A stretch of DNA of 64,000 nt from Theristus sp. LFF4_11. Its lineage: Eukaryota > Nematoda > Chromadorea > Monhysterida > Xyalidae. The notes below the pieces were generated by a model, which searched no databases, was not told where the DNA came from, and saw nothing but the letters and a program-made list of their open reading frames with translations. Both the position numbers and the translations under genes were made by a program. The stretch lies in the NCBI GenBank assembly GCA_030248135.1, contig JASANC010005700.1, positions 1 to 64,000 on the forward strand, read 5' to 3'. Shown in pieces: positions 44,905-58,000 of the stretch; position 1 is the stretch's first letter; each line of letters opens with the position of its first letter.

Positions 44905-46905
44905 TGGTTGACTTATTATTTGTTCGGGTTGTCCTTATGGTCAAATATATTATTCCGCTACCATGCGATTCTATTTTTGTTATCTTCGATGTTGTTCACA
45001 TGGTCATTTATTTTTATCCGATTAAACCACATTTTGTTGTCTGCAATAGGTTTCACCAATTTTAGCGTAGCCGCCCGGCCCGATTATTAGGCACATGTGT
45101 GATAACAGAAAACCATGAAAACAACTTGCGCATTCAAACAAAACATTTTGATGTGAGAAACATCAAAGTCTCTTATCAGTACGATGCCAAATTTTATGGA
45201 AAAACAACGCTCCGGTGTATGCCTTCATTTGCTAGTTTTTTTTTTCATTTTCAAAGTTGTACAATGTGCAATTGAGTACTAGCTATCTACATGAAGGGCT
45301 GAAACCGCAAGCACAACGGTTATTAAAAATTGCTGCGTTTTGCTGGTTTTTTTCAAATTTAAACAAAATTGCGCTAGCTGAACGAGATGCAGCTTCATGT
45401 AAGCATTCAAACAATGAAGTCACACTTCATTCAGTGCGGGAACTAAGACACAAGTTTGATATAGTTTTTGATATTTGCTGTATTACATCTTACATGTCTA
45501 CCTCTATCAATAGATACACAGTCAGTGTATGGCCTATTTTTTTAAACGTGTCCCACTGAAATGACGTCATGTGCCACAAAACATGCGCTTGCCGTTCACA
45601 GCAAACCAGACTATTCGTTTAGCCGATTTCTTCCCGTAAACAAATGGTGAATGTCGAATCAGTCACACGAAACTGAAATTTTAGTGCCTGTACTTTGACA
45701 AACGGGCGTTTTTAAATAAAATGACGTCACGTTAGTCCGGACACGTTTGAATAAATCCACAATAGTGTGGTGCGTTAGTTGAGGAACAGAACCTGTAAGC
45801 AAGCGATGGATAGCGTGTAAAGAAGCCTCGGAGATCAATGTCAGGGATGGCTGAAACTTGCACTATTGCAGTCCTGTGTCGGTGAGATATGGCCTTTCTT
45901 GTAAAAACATTTCTTGTCATAGTTAAATGAGGTCAACTTTATATTACAAGGACGTTTGGAAAAAACGAATAGTATCACCTTTCATTCCCACTATTTCGGT
46001 GTTGTGTAGTGGTTCGAAGCGTGTACCGAAGCACGATTGAATCATGAAAGTGCAGTCACTTCACGATGCGCTGACAGTGACGGTGCAATCACAGAGGCAA
46101 GAAGCCCGCATGGTTCTTCAGTTACTGAGTAGCTCGCTGCATCATTGCATAAACACACTCCGGGAAGGTGTGAGAGAGGAACAACAAGGTAAAACAACAG
46201 CAGCACTTTGTTGGGCGGTGGATGCATCTGCATATGCTTGTGCGAAACAGCAGATGCCAGCGACACACAAGCCACAGCACTCCTAAGAATGATGCTATGT
46301 TGTTTACTAATGTCTCACTCAGCCGACTGGTCTTCATGATTGGGCTATGAAGTATCAACAGGCTATTTTCTTCAGTATCAACAGTTAAAAACTGTAGCTA
46401 ACATAGTTTATACGGCAACTGTGATCATTACATGTCGCTGTTTACAAAGCTATTTTGTAAGCATATAGTTCAACTAATTTTTGTTGTTTTAAACGGGCGC
46501 AAAGCGTGCATGCAAGTGCGGTGCATGGAGCACCACATAATCATACATGTGGGCATAATATTCAGACAGAACAAGCAGCATGGTATGGGTATATTATGTA
46601 CCTAGAATGCAAGTGGATGCACGTTGCACACAGGCAGGCTAGACACAAACACATGAAAACAGTCGTACGTGCGCCCGCCTAATGCTTCAAAGGCTCTACA
46701 TGGCTAGGTAGGTACACGTACAACTGTATAGGTAGACAGGCGTATACAATATATACACAGCGATAGAACAGGCACATATCAAACAACAACACACGCCTGG
46801 CGGTCGGCTGTGTTGCAGTCTACTTGTAGATGCATAACGTTATTGGCATACATGTACACTTTCAGATACACAAACACATGACATAATGGGTTATTTTATA
46901 TTTTA
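44905..46905. other. Intergenic upstream of HMBOX1-like gene
   Basis: Nothing certain is visible. One 49-codon frame with a clear ATG at 46044 (MKVQSLHDALTVTVQSQRQE) ends in a plausible donor (CAAG|gtaaaa at 46190). It reads as a Gln-rich amphipathic helix and could be an isolated exon, but no partner exon was found. CA/TG-rich sequence occupies the rest. Confidence 0.35.
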
Positions 46906-47759
46906 TACCGGGTGAGCCAAAAAAGTCTTCAACTTTAAAATGCTTTCACTGGCTTGAGTTGAGATGCTTCGAGCTGAAAGTTGCAACACTTTGGCATTTT
47001 TTTTTCATTGTCGCCCTTATCTTGGAGATATAGCAGAATGTCTGGAAAACATGAAAAGTCGACAAATGTTGTGAAATGCAGCCGGCTTATTTAGCTGTAA
47101 CAAATACCAAATGATTAACGTTGGTGACAACCTAGTGTTCACAACACAAAAAAAGATGAAAAAAGCAATACGCACATATATGTAGTAGCGTGGAAATCAC
47201 CGAAAACAGTATGTGAGCAGTCTTTGATAACTCTGATGTTTCACTTCGAGTCTGAGTGTGCGTGAGCGGTGCTGCTCAGAACAGATGCGAATTTGTTTTT
47301 TCAAATGCAAGTTGTTTTTTCTTTTTTTAATTCACACAGTTTGCTATTCTGATTTTTCACCACATCAGACTGATTGCTTTCTGCAGTGAAAAATGCAATT
47401 CCATTTTCACTCTTTGCTGACATTGCGAGTCTGGTTTGCCATTTGGTGGGAACAGATGAATAGCTGGTTTGCAATTTTGTACAAAATTCAATTTTACCCT
47501 GCGTGACATACACCAGCTCGGCAGTCCATTTATGGCAATGATAAAAACTGAGATTATCGATGAACATTGTTTTTGTGTCAAAAATGCTATTTTTGAAAAT
47601 TACACTGTGAAAACGAACTTTTAAACAATAAAAATTTGTATCAGAAAAAAGCTCCCGAAATGTTCTAACAGTGTTTCACATTTTAACTCATGAGGTTTCA
47701 GCACAAGCCAGTGAGAACTTTGAAATTTTGAAAATGGAACTTTTTTGGCCCACCCTGTA
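46906..47759. mobile_element. TIR element, TACAGGGTG-type termini
   Basis: Left terminus TACCGGGTGAGCCAAAAAAG matches the complement of the right end, TACAGGGTGGGCCAAAAAAG. Pairing resumes at TTTCACTGGCTTG and GCTGAAA about 50 bases in. The 854-bp interior has only decayed frames. Its TA ends fit a Tc1/mariner-type element. Confidence 0.7.
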
Positions 47760-48315
47760 CACGCACAAACATAATACTGCACGTAAACCAGATCGCCGTC
47801 CACAGCGTCGTGCAACAATGCCCTATATGCGCAATATTTCAACATACAAATGCATTCATGAAATTTACAAACAGCTCAGTTGATATAATACTGAGAGCGA
47901 AATTGTTGATTGATCTTGCGGCAATTCCTGGCTCTGATTAGCGTCTGATGTTAATGACTGCTGTGTTGACTCGGAAGTTACTGTTTAGCACATGTCATCG
48001 GTCTGGAGACGAACCGCAGAGCAAAACACTACGTGCGTACATGTGTCTCTATGCTAACAAGCTGCAAAGCAGGTTGGAAAGTGAAATAGCAAGGTGTCAC
48101 GGTTATATTTAGGATCATGGATATATTAATCTTATGTATCACCAACGTGTTGGTGTACAGTTTCATCAGGAAACGATAGATATCGCAGCCATATTTTGAT
48201 GCCTGTTAATTTTTAATTGCATCTTCACGTATTCAGTGACAGGTAATGTATTGTATGTGTAAACACACTCGCCCGTACACACAAACACATTTAAGTCTGC
48301 TAAAGCCTATTCGAT

Positions 48316-49207
48316 CACTGTAAACAGTTCTTCGTTTTGATCGGCGTTTCAAAACGCCAGCTGGCGTTTTCAATTGTTAAAATACCAGACAAACACTAGA
48401 TTTTTTCAAGTTAGCACCCAGGAAGGTATTTGTGAAGGAAAAACACAGCATGAGCTGAAACATTAACTCTGTCGATCACACCCACCCCTCAAAATTCGGG
48501 ACCCCCGCTGGCAGCCACTCCCCATCGTTTTTCCGACTTACACCCCGCCAAAATGTTCCAAAACTCACAAATTTTTATTCATAAATAACGAATTATTGTT
48601 CAAAAAAATACGAATATATCTCATGATTTCTCGCTTCCCAGGTGCATAATATGCGTTAAATGTAATGTTAAGTAGTCTTACAAACAACTATTTTAGAATT
48701 TTTTTTGCAATTTATGGCGTTTTTAACTGAAAATTTGCAACGAAAATGCAATAAACCTTAGCATCCGGTGCACCCTCTTGCAGGCGACCTGGGGAGGGGA
48801 CGCCAGTTACTCCCGCCCCAAAAAATGGTTTTAGCACCCCCACGGGTGGGTAGTGGGTACCCCTGCCTAAAAATGTCTGTCATTTTCGGTACTGGTCATG
48901 GATGGTGTGAATTTTGTTGTGTTGCGTGTGTTTCTGAGAGAGCGCGAGGAAATAAGATCAACAATTAATTCAAATGCTTGTAAATTTCAAGTTGTATTTC
49001 TTCTGCTTGCTTGTTAGGTTGGTTACTAAAGCGTGTTGGTAGGCGAAGGCAACCGACGAAAAAGTTAACGTTTCAGCTCAGTGATATGTTCTTTCCTTTA
49101 CAAATACCACCTGGGTGCTAATATAAAAAACTGATCTTTGTCAGGCATTTTAACATTTGAAAACACCAGCTCTGAACGCCGATCAAAACGCCAGATTTTG
49201 TACAGTG
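48316..49207. mobile_element. Element with long (about 130-base) inverted repeats
   Basis: It begins CACTGTAAACAG and ends in the complement, TACAGTG. Arms share GTTTTGATCGGCGTT, GTTAAAAT, GACAAA and TTAGCACCCAGG in order over about 130 bases. The left arm also contains a smaller palindrome (AAAACGCCAGCTGGCGTTTT). The interior is A/T-rich with C-tract sequence near 48480 and 48780 and no transposase. The duplication, if any, is no longer than two bases. Confidence 0.6.
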
Positions 49208-49282
49208 ATCATATTCCCTTCATGCATTGCTTGTCCTATCGAATAATCCACAAAATGATGAAAGTCAAACAACACTACTAAA

Positions 49283-49827
49283 TACAGGGTGGGCTAGAAG
49301 TAGTGGGTCACCTTTTGATTGCCTATAACTGTTCAACTGTTTTACCAATTTTGCTGAAGTTTATTGAAACTTACCTATCCAAGAGTCGTAAGTTGGATCT
49401 GTGCAAAATTTCAGCTTAACCGAACAGAAAGCGCTTAATAAACACAGAAAAAAATCAGAAAATAAACACAGAATAGAACAGAAACAGGTCGCGGTTAAAA
49501 AACACAGACAACTTTGACAATCTGACCGTTTGCGCCATGTTACCAACCGTTTTCTAACAATAATAAAACAAACCAACACTTTTAAACAATGGTGAAGAAA
49601 TTACAGACATGTACAGAATGTCAAAAAGTTTAATTAAAAAAAAAAGGTTTTTAAAAATTCGTTTAGCTAAACACGTTGGTTTTTGAAGTTTGAGTGAAAA
49701 TTTTAACAGATCTAAGTTAGATCCTTGGCTCTGGGCACGTAAGTTTTAAATTTCAGCAGAACTGGCAAAGCGGTTGAAAAGTTATAGGCCTTCAAAAAGT
49801 GACCCACTACTTCTGGCCCACCCTGCA
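49283..49827. mobile_element. TIR element, TACAGGGTGGGC type
   Basis: TACAGGGTGGGCTAGAAGTA at the left pairs with the complement of the right end, TGCAGGGTGGGCCAGAAGTA. Inverted similarity runs about 64 bases (GTGGGTCAC, CCTATAACT, TTCAAC). The 545-bp element is non-coding. Confidence 0.75.
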
Positions 49828-51108
49828 CATTTTGCGGGAGTGCGTTGATGGGTTGTAAACAACAGTGTAAAACTGCACGGCAACTTTAAAAAAGTAGTCT
49901 AAAATTTGTGACTGCCCAAAGAAACTTATGAACATTTATTGTTAAACACTGTTACTTGGCTAGCACGCGGCTAAGAGACGCCACTTCATACATGCCTATG
50001 TTCACGCATTTACATGAAAAAAAAACACATTTTTATACTGCATTTAGATGCTCGTAAACAAGTCTACAAATGATATCAGACGATGATTGTTTTTCAGAAA
50101 TTGCTAGAATTAGCTGGAATTTATGGTGATACATCTAATTTTAGTTGCAGTGTATCGAGCTACATGTACAATATATTTATATCTCGTCAGCTACAATGTA
50201 TGTTCGCCCTAAAACGAAGCGTATTGTTTGTTGTTGATAACATACAGTCTCATTAGTTTTTCTGCATCATGCCACACCCGGGGCGCCATCACGTTTCAAA
50301 CGGACTTGACACTGTGTTGTACAGAGGGGGACAAAAACGATAATTTGACAGTTTTCGACAGTAGAAAAAGATATAAGAGGATCCATTAAAAATTTGTTGC
50401 ATAAGTTTCCTTTTACAAATCCTATTTGTTCTTCCAATGGTTTCAGGTTTTGATGCATTTTCTGAAAACTTTTGCATGTCCTCGGAAGTGCAACAATTTG
50501 TTCTGTTGAACAAAACTGTTGAAAACCTGCAACCGTTGCAGAGTTTATGGGACACCAAAACCAAAGGTACAGAAGTTTTATGGGTGTTCTAAGGTGAGAT
50601 CAATACCTTTGTACTGGTGACGAATACGAACATTTTTCAGATCACACAGGTTAATTTTTTTCGGGTCACCCTGTTCCTCTTTTGTACGTTTATGTATGTT
50701 TCTGTATGTATGTTTACGTACATATCTGCTGAAAAACATAACGACTTTTGAAAACAACTCAACTAGCCAGCTGACGTGTTTTGTGCTTGAAATGCAAAAG
50801 AACGACAGGTGCTTTGTAAAATGAAACTTGATGTTAATTACAAAGTACAACTGCACTGTTGCAACGTTGGAACCGACAAAACAGCGTTAAAAAATAACAA
50901 CCACCTCGACAGTACAGTACTACTACAGGTATATGTTGCTAACTACTGAGTGTCAGGATTTACGTCGACTTCGCATAAGCTTAATCGCTCACGGTTGCAA
51001 ATCAACGAAAGTTTTCCAACAGCAGCAACGAATGGGCAGAGCATGCGGCGTTCACTTGCGCAATGTCACCAGGTGCAGCATGTGTTTAAAATCTGTCAGT
51101 GACCCACT
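49828..51108. other. Intergenic, no gene recognised
   Basis: A/T-rich sequence. CAGAGGGGGACAAAAAC near 50323 and CGGGTCACCCTGTTC near 50663 may be the worn ends of another TIR element about 350 bp long, but the match is weak. No coding evidence. Confidence 0.3.
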
Positions 51109-52103
51109 TAGGGGCTTTGAATTTTTTTTTCGTTTTTTTTTAATTTGAATTTTTTTTCAAATTTAAAAAAAATTTGAAAAATTTTTCTTTTACTTTGCTC
51201 TGAAAATTCGATTTATGGCATAATTTTTTGAAAGTTCAAACCAAATTTTTTTCCCAACTTCTTTGTGTGCTTAGGTAAATGTCATTATTTGGTTATTTTG
51301 ACCGACGTACTCCATGTTTTTTTAATTTGGATGACTTCTAGAGTCAATTTTTAGCGTTGAAATGACTTAACTGAATTGAAGTATCGTTTCAGAAATCGTT
51401 TTCTTGCAACTTAGAACATGTTTTTCAGTCGGTAGGCCATGAGATGAACATGATATCTTGTTGATTGGCGTATGTTATAGGTCTACAATGGAGTTGTGCG
51501 ATATATTGTTAAACAATTGGAGCGGAGGTGTTGGTTAATACCACATCACACGACCGTTTTTCAGATACCACATGGCCACATGTTAAAACTTGCGTGCTGA
51601 GCTAAACTAACGTGTTAAAATTGCGTCTGTCATGGTGATCATGTCAACGTGATCGCGAAATCATGGTACGTGTTTTCGATACGATGATTTGAAGAGTGGG
51701 CTCTCGCCATGTGGCAGATAGCATAGCTGGTTGAACCTGAAAGTAAGTGTCTTGGGGGGCGGGAGCGACCGGGTCGACAGGGGTTGCCGACTTAGCTACA
51801 GCAAACAGGAATTTTTGAACACGGTCAAATTTTGGTAATTTTCTAAAGAGGAACAACTAAGAACGGTTCAATATTCAAGTACACGTCAAAAATTGTCCTG
51901 TTTTACTGTTGAAAATGCAACTTTCCCTCTATGAAATGGACATAATTTCAATAAAACACGATTTTCGCTCTTATAGTTTTCCGGATCGTTCTGAAAATAG
52001 TCTAGCTGAACTCAGCTTGACGAGACGCTTCACAACTTGTAAAAAAGTTTTTTTTAATTTTTTTTAATTTAAAAAATCCGGATTTTTTTTCTCTCTAACC
52101 CTA
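51109..52103 (+). mobile_element. hAT-like non-autonomous element, second family, copy 2
   Basis: It is collinear with 1018-2073 throughout and is bounded by the perfect 8-base duplication GACCCACT (51101-51108 and 52104-52111). The left terminus has lost the first five bases of TAGGGTTAGGGG; the right terminus CTAACCCTA is intact. Comparison with copy 1 shows small indels and a shortened G-run. Confidence 0.82.
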
Positions 52104-52281
52104 GACCCACTCACAATTTGCTGACGTTTTTACGCAAATTCGGCGCCGTCAATTCGTCCTGTCATTTATGCGATGCTGAAGAAATTGCAAGAAAAGAATC
52201 AAAAATTGCAAATAACTGTGATAAATCACGTCGGATGTGTGCGCTAGCTTTTTTCTTTCGTAATTTCTTTGCGATGTATTA

Positions 52282-52670
52282 TACAGGATGCCCCAAAAGA
52301 ACAAAAGTAAATGGCTCGTACGGCCAACTGGTTGCACGTACATAGAGCCATGAAAGTTGAAACATTTATAGAACTAAACTATCGATACACATTTTTTGTG
52401 TTCAATTTTTATCCCGAAATTCTATTTTTTCAATGATATTTCAGCAAAAATTCCAAAAAACTCAAAAATCACCAAAATTCAGCATTTTTATTCTGGATAA
52501 ACATCATTGCCGTCATCGAGATTTTCATCTGGCAGTGGCACAAGTTCATCTTCAGCTGTATCTTCACTGATGTCATCATGTTTATCTTCTCGGCCCTTCA
52601 GTTTTATCAGTTTTATTGTTCTTGCTGCTCAATGTGTTTTTTATTGTTCTCAAGGAACGCCGAACGTGAG
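52282..52670 (-). mobile_element. Decayed relative of the element at 7134-7591
   Basis: TACAGGATGCCCCAAAAGAA then AAAGTAAATGGCTCGTACGG parallels the left end of the 7134 element. From 52560 to 52660 the minus-strand transposase C-terminal segment is recognisable (GCTGCTCAATGTGTTTT and flanking words). The right terminus is lost. Confidence 0.6.
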
Positions 52671-53648
52671 ATTTTTTATGGAAAAATCTTGTTCATGATT
52701 TGTGAGTTGCAGAGAAATCAAAAGCAGCAAATTTCATGGCAAAGAAACTTTTTTTGTTTGAAAAAAAGAACGATAACTGACGACAACGAGGTTTCGCTTC
52801 GGAAAAAAATTACTGCAGAATTTGTCGCTGTAAATTTAAACCTTGAAGTTAAAACAGAAATTATGATTCAACAAGAAACAGTTTTCAAAACGAAATCTCA
52901 ATTTGCCAAAGAACAACGAACGTCGTCGTCGCCGCGGTCGCTGTTCCTGGAAAATGGAATTGTGAGCAAAACACGTCTGCTTTTTACGAAATGTACGTCA
53001 CACAAATCCCTCCATAGCGTTTTTTTAATCAAAAAATTAAAGCATGTAATATTTGACAGCGAATCCAGGTTTCCAGTTGTCGTCGTCGTCGCCGTTCTTT
53101 TTTGAAACGAAATGAAGTTTTTTTGCCTTGAAAACTGCTGCTTTTGATGTCTTCATGTCATAAATTACAAACAAGATTTTTTCAGTCAAAATCTCACTGT
53201 CTGTCTACCCACACAAAACAAACGCACTGAAATCACAAAGCTAGAAAAAAGAAAATGTCCATTCCAATTTCTTTTTTAAACCTGATGTTCAGGCAACCAA
53301 TCAGCTAATACTAAAATTATCCAGGACGACTATACTTGTATATATGATCCAAATGGACTGTAGACATAGGTTAAAAACAATCCATTCTTCTCATAATGTT
53401 TCATGTTCTGTTTTCATATAGAAACAAAAGTCCTTAAAAATCTCTACCGCAGAATATCGCAACGGAGTTGAAGCATTGGAAACAGTCTGTCTGTGTGTTC
53501 CCAATATATTTTTTTGGAAAAAGATGCAGCAATCAGCAATCATCGAAAAAGTTTTGAAACCTCGAGTGAGATTCGAATCCAGGTCCCTAGTTTACCGAAC
53601 CGGTGCATTAAACCAGTTGACCATTAAGGCTCCGCTTTCCTCAGCAGT
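52671..53648. other. Intergenic, no gene recognised
   Basis: An open plus-strand frame (52578-53105) runs out of the transposon relic into low-complexity sequence with no family match, so I regard it as chance. A tRNA-like relic lies at 53557-53640 on the minus strand (see rejected items). Confidence 0.35.
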
Positions 53649-53832
53649 CATAGTATGGCAGAAAAAATAAGACAGTCCTGGTTTTCTCAGTCAAGATGGG
53701 ATCAGTCTTCTTCCAAAATGTCAAGATTTTTCTAGATCATGTGTGCAATAAATGAACAGAATAGCACGAAGAACTATTAAAAATAAAAACGTCGAATTCG
53801 ACACACAATTGGGTTTTTGAACGTCTTTTTTA
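53649..53832. repeat. MITE, copy 3, truncated
   Basis: CATAGTATGGCAGAAAAAAT, then GACAGTCC, AAGATGGGATCAG, GAACAGAATAGC, TTCGACACACAATTGGGTTT and TTGAACGTCTTTTTTATG follow the order in the copy at 17438-17709, with many changes. The right terminus is missing. Confidence 0.6.
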
Positions 53833-55072
53833 TGGCCATTTTTTCAATAACTCTCTTTCAGTACTCTGATCCCGTAACAAAACTGCTACACTTAAACAAT
53901 AAACTGGGGACGTGTTCAAATCCCTTTCGATTTTTTAAATTGTTTCCGATGATATCTGCATCTCATTTTAGAACAGAACAAATAAATTTCGCGCCAAAAG
54001 CGACTCCCAACACGCGTTAATACACCGATTTGACTACTCCAAAAGCCACTTCTTTTGACCCCCTCGTCAAAACGATTGCTAAATTTTTTGATTAGTCAAC
54101 ATGAGAGCTGGAGCTTTTTCTCTCGCTAGCACAGTAGCATCAATAATTGATTGATATGTGACTGACAGTGTTGACTGCGTTAATGGTTACGGGTGTAGTG
54201 TTTTTAGTGACATAACTTGTTACCCTCTGGGCGTTACATCGTGCTGTGTGCTTTTGATTGACTGACCTGCAGCAAGAACACTCGGACCAAAACGCTCAAA
54301 TATGGCCAGAAAGAAAACAGAAGTAATTGGTGATTGGTCAATGGCGAACGCGGCCTGTAATAAAAGACGTGTTGAATGTGTGCGCATATGCCAACGTCCT
54401 ACGTGTGTGCACCGGTCTACATGTACACATATTCTCAACGTGTTTTACAGTGGGGTTGTAACAGGGCTATGTATCTGCGAGTGTTGGTCGTGTTTCCAAA
54501 ACAGTTTGTCCTGTCTTCGGTTGTGTTGTTGTTGCTTTCGTGGTTGCCCCACTATTTCTCTCGTGCGCTTTCAATCTGGCAAACTGTAGTATAGTAATAA
54601 TGATAATAAAGCAGTTTTTTCGTGTCTCAGTTGCTCCCCGGTGCAGTCTGGCTTGGCCAAACCATTGGCTTTTGTGCTGTTTGCTCTCTTACTCATTCAT
54701 CGTACTGTGTTCACCTATTTCAATGCAATTTGAAAGGCATCTTTCAGTTCACACAGCGCGCCGGTTTTTTTATGTCGATGTCTGCCACCAACAGTTTGTG
54801 TTTGACGATGCTTTGACGGTTTGCTTTCTATCTTGCGCTTTTTGTGTTTTGACTGTATTTGTGCGTACCTCTCAATTTCAACAGTCATTTCTTTGCGATT
54901 GTTGTACGTTCTGCTATTTGCAAACGGTCTTATCACAATTGCACATGGAGCCACCTGCATTTCTGCGCACTTGCTTTCGATTAGCTGTTTGGGCACCATA
55001 ATATGTTTGAAAACTTTCTTGAGCAACTGAACAGATTTTACAGAAGCAGTTGTTATTTTTGTTCGCACAGCC
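53833..55072. other. Upstream region of the laminin gene
   Basis: Non-coding as far as I can tell. The 153-codon plus frame at 54540-55001 is a Cys/Phe-rich chance reading overlapped by a 133-codon minus frame. The promoter of the laminin gene should be here, but no defined element is visible. Confidence 0.4.
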
Positions 55073-58000
55073 ATGAAGTGGCTGTTGTTATGCTGTGCCC
55101 TTATTCTAAGCGTCAACAGCGAATTGCACAGTTACTCAAATTCGAACGACGTCGTTCATTCATTCGATGAAAGTTACTCGAGTGACGGTCGTCAATACGC
55201 TGAGTTTGCTGCTCGTGAAGATGGTGAGATTTTTTAACTTTTTTGGGAACTTTCTGACCTACACTGTAAACACTGCTTGCAATTAGTTTCTAAAGACAGA
55301 TTTCTTTTTGGTGCAGGACGGATACATTTCCATACTTTATTGTCACTCAGAAGGCTACTGATTTCTTTCGGTTGCAGAAACCGGCTTGTTTCCGAACATC
55401 TTCAACTTGGCCACGAACGCTCGCATCAAGTCGAATGCCACTTGCGGCGACCCGCCCGAGTCCTACTGTAAACTTGTGGAGCACGTTTACATGAGGTACT
55501 TTGAGGACTATTTGCACGCGCTGCCACTGTTGATGCCCCCTTTTTTCAACAGGGCAGTTTGTATTGAGACCTTATGAATGTTGCCCTTTTATGATTGTTT
55601 TCATTTTTCTATGCTTTTGCAGGAGTCCGCAGTGTGAAATTTGCAACGCGTCGTCGATTGAGAACAGGATGCGGCACCCAATCCAGAAGGCGATCGATGG
55701 CTCGAACGACTGGTGGCAGAGTCCGACATTGGCGCAAGGCCTCGAATACCAGTGGGTAACGATCACCATCGATCTTAGACAGGTCTGTTTCATGTTGCTT
55801 TCTTTATTATTGGATTATCACACTGTAAAAAACGTTTTGTATCCATAGCATAAAGAGACCAGTCATGTTAGCACCACGCCACGCCCAAGCCGGAGCACTA
55901 TGAAATATTTGACATGCGTTATCTTTTCAAAGGTTCAGTTTGAATCATGATCATGTCAGCTAACGTGAAAAAAGTTGAGCATGGGAAAAAACGAACTGTG
56001 CAAGGCTTACGGTTTTTCACTTCGGTGTTCACGTTGACATGTGTTGTCACAACATAACACCAGCACACGCAAAATAAGACAAGTGCTTTTTGTTGTGTCT
56101 AAGTTTTTTTGTTGCCGCATTGTGGACTGGGAAAAGAAACATTGTTATAAACAACCGTCAGTTGTCGCGGCTGCAAAACAGACGAAACAATGTGAAAACA
56201 TTACACTTCTTCCACCCCAGAACATTTTCGATGTGTTGTCATAAAATCGTATGCTGGTTGCATTGTTACTGGTTTACTACAACTGATGTTTGTTGAGGAA
56301 TCGGATTTGAACGTGAAATGAAGTGTGGAACGTAACAATAAATATTATAGCAAAACAAAAGTAAAATGTGTACTGTGAAGGAAGACGGTTGGTAGCAGCA
56401 AAGTGGTGGCGTAATCATTTTAGTTGCTTTTGTGTTTACAACACCAGTTCTGGGGCCGCTGGTTCATTCATTATCGCAAACTATGTCTGTGACTTGGTGA
56501 GAGCATTTTTATTGCTGAGCAATTGAGCGTTGGACTAGACCAAAACGGTTCCAGTGCCATTTTGCAGTGCGGTTCACCGGTGTAAAGAGTGGTGTGAGGG
56601 AGTATGAGGCGTTTTGCAATGTATGAACAAAGTGAATATAAATGAGCAAATTAAAAAAACGAAAGCACTATTATTCAAAAAATGGCAACACGATTCAGTG
56701 ACACGTAAACACAACGAATTTTCCAGTTTACGCTCAGGTGCACATCAAACTTGCAACAAAACTAAACAAAATATTTACTATCGATATTATCTTTTATTTT
56801 GGTTCCGGGACTCAATTCGTTTGCACACGGGGATAGGAAAATGTTTCGCGGAATTCAAAATTAAGTTACGGTAGACACTTCGCAGTGTGCTGACGTTTTA
56901 CGGTTTTCGTTCGGTTGTAGGGCTTTCCTTAGGGCGTGAAACTGTGCCTCCGGTCTTCCTGAAGCGATAATGCTCGTGAACAACATCGTTTTTCTTGCAG
57001 CAATACCAAGTGGCCTACGTGATCCTGAAGGCTGCGATCGCTCCTCGTCCGGGTGCCTGGGTGCTCGAGCGCTCATTGGACGGCGACGAGTTCCGCCCGT
57101 GGCAGTACTTTGCAACGTCAAACTCTGAATGCCAACGCCTCTACGGTGTTCCGGCAAGCAAGCTTCACGCGCGTTTCGAACGCGATGATGAGGTAGGTGG
57201 GCCCGTTCATGCCGCAGTGTTCAAATCGACCAGCATAGTTTATAAGCCAACACTGAGACTGAATGGTTTGGCGGGATATTTTTTGAAACGTCTTTATGGT
57301 GTCTTGGTCTTCCGACCATCTTAATATGCAATGCATATAAATCATAGGTGTCTGGCCAAAAGTTTGCAAATTTTGCTACCCTTTCTGAATCGTTGATTTT
57401 CAGCGCAATAACTGCACACTATGCTACATTCAGGTGATTTGCACATCGGAATTCAGCCGATTGGATCCGTTGGAAAACGGCGAAGTGCACGTGTCACTGG
57501 TGAACGGCCGGCCGGGCGTGGTCACCCGCAGTGATGCTTTGCAGGTACATTACGTTGGTCTGCGGAATGTTGCTTGTAACAAATTGTTGTTCGTCTTGAA
57601 TCAGTTTTATTGCTCGTTCTCGATAATATTCCATTCACGGTTTCATGTTGTCGCAGGAGTTTACGCGAGCTCGATACGTGCGCTTGCGTCTGCAGAAGAT
57701 TCGAACGCTAAACGCTGACTTGATGGTGATCACGCGGCACCATCAGACACAGTGGCTGCTGGACGAATCGGTCACTCGTCGTGTGAGTTGTTACATTAAA
57801 AGAAGCGCCAGACAATAACGAGCATTTCGACAAAGTGCTGTCGTCAGCGCGTTGCCTCTGTTTCAGTATTTCTACGCGATCAAAGACATCAGCATCGGCG
57901 GCCAGTGCATCTGCTATGGTCACGCCGAGCGGTGTCCCATTGATCCAGTCACCGGCCAACTGCAGTGCGAGTGCAAGCACAACACTTGCGGCTCATCTTG

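Noticed and set aside
53557..53640. tRNA-like sequence on the minus strand with A-box and B-box resemblance
   Set aside because: The T-arm (CTGGA TTCGAAT CTCAC) does not pair and the acceptor stem relies on wobbles. It is at best a tRNA-derived relic.
54540..55116. 153-codon plus frame and 133-codon minus frame before the laminin start
   Set aside because: They overlap on opposite strands, are low complexity and have no family resemblance or splice partners.
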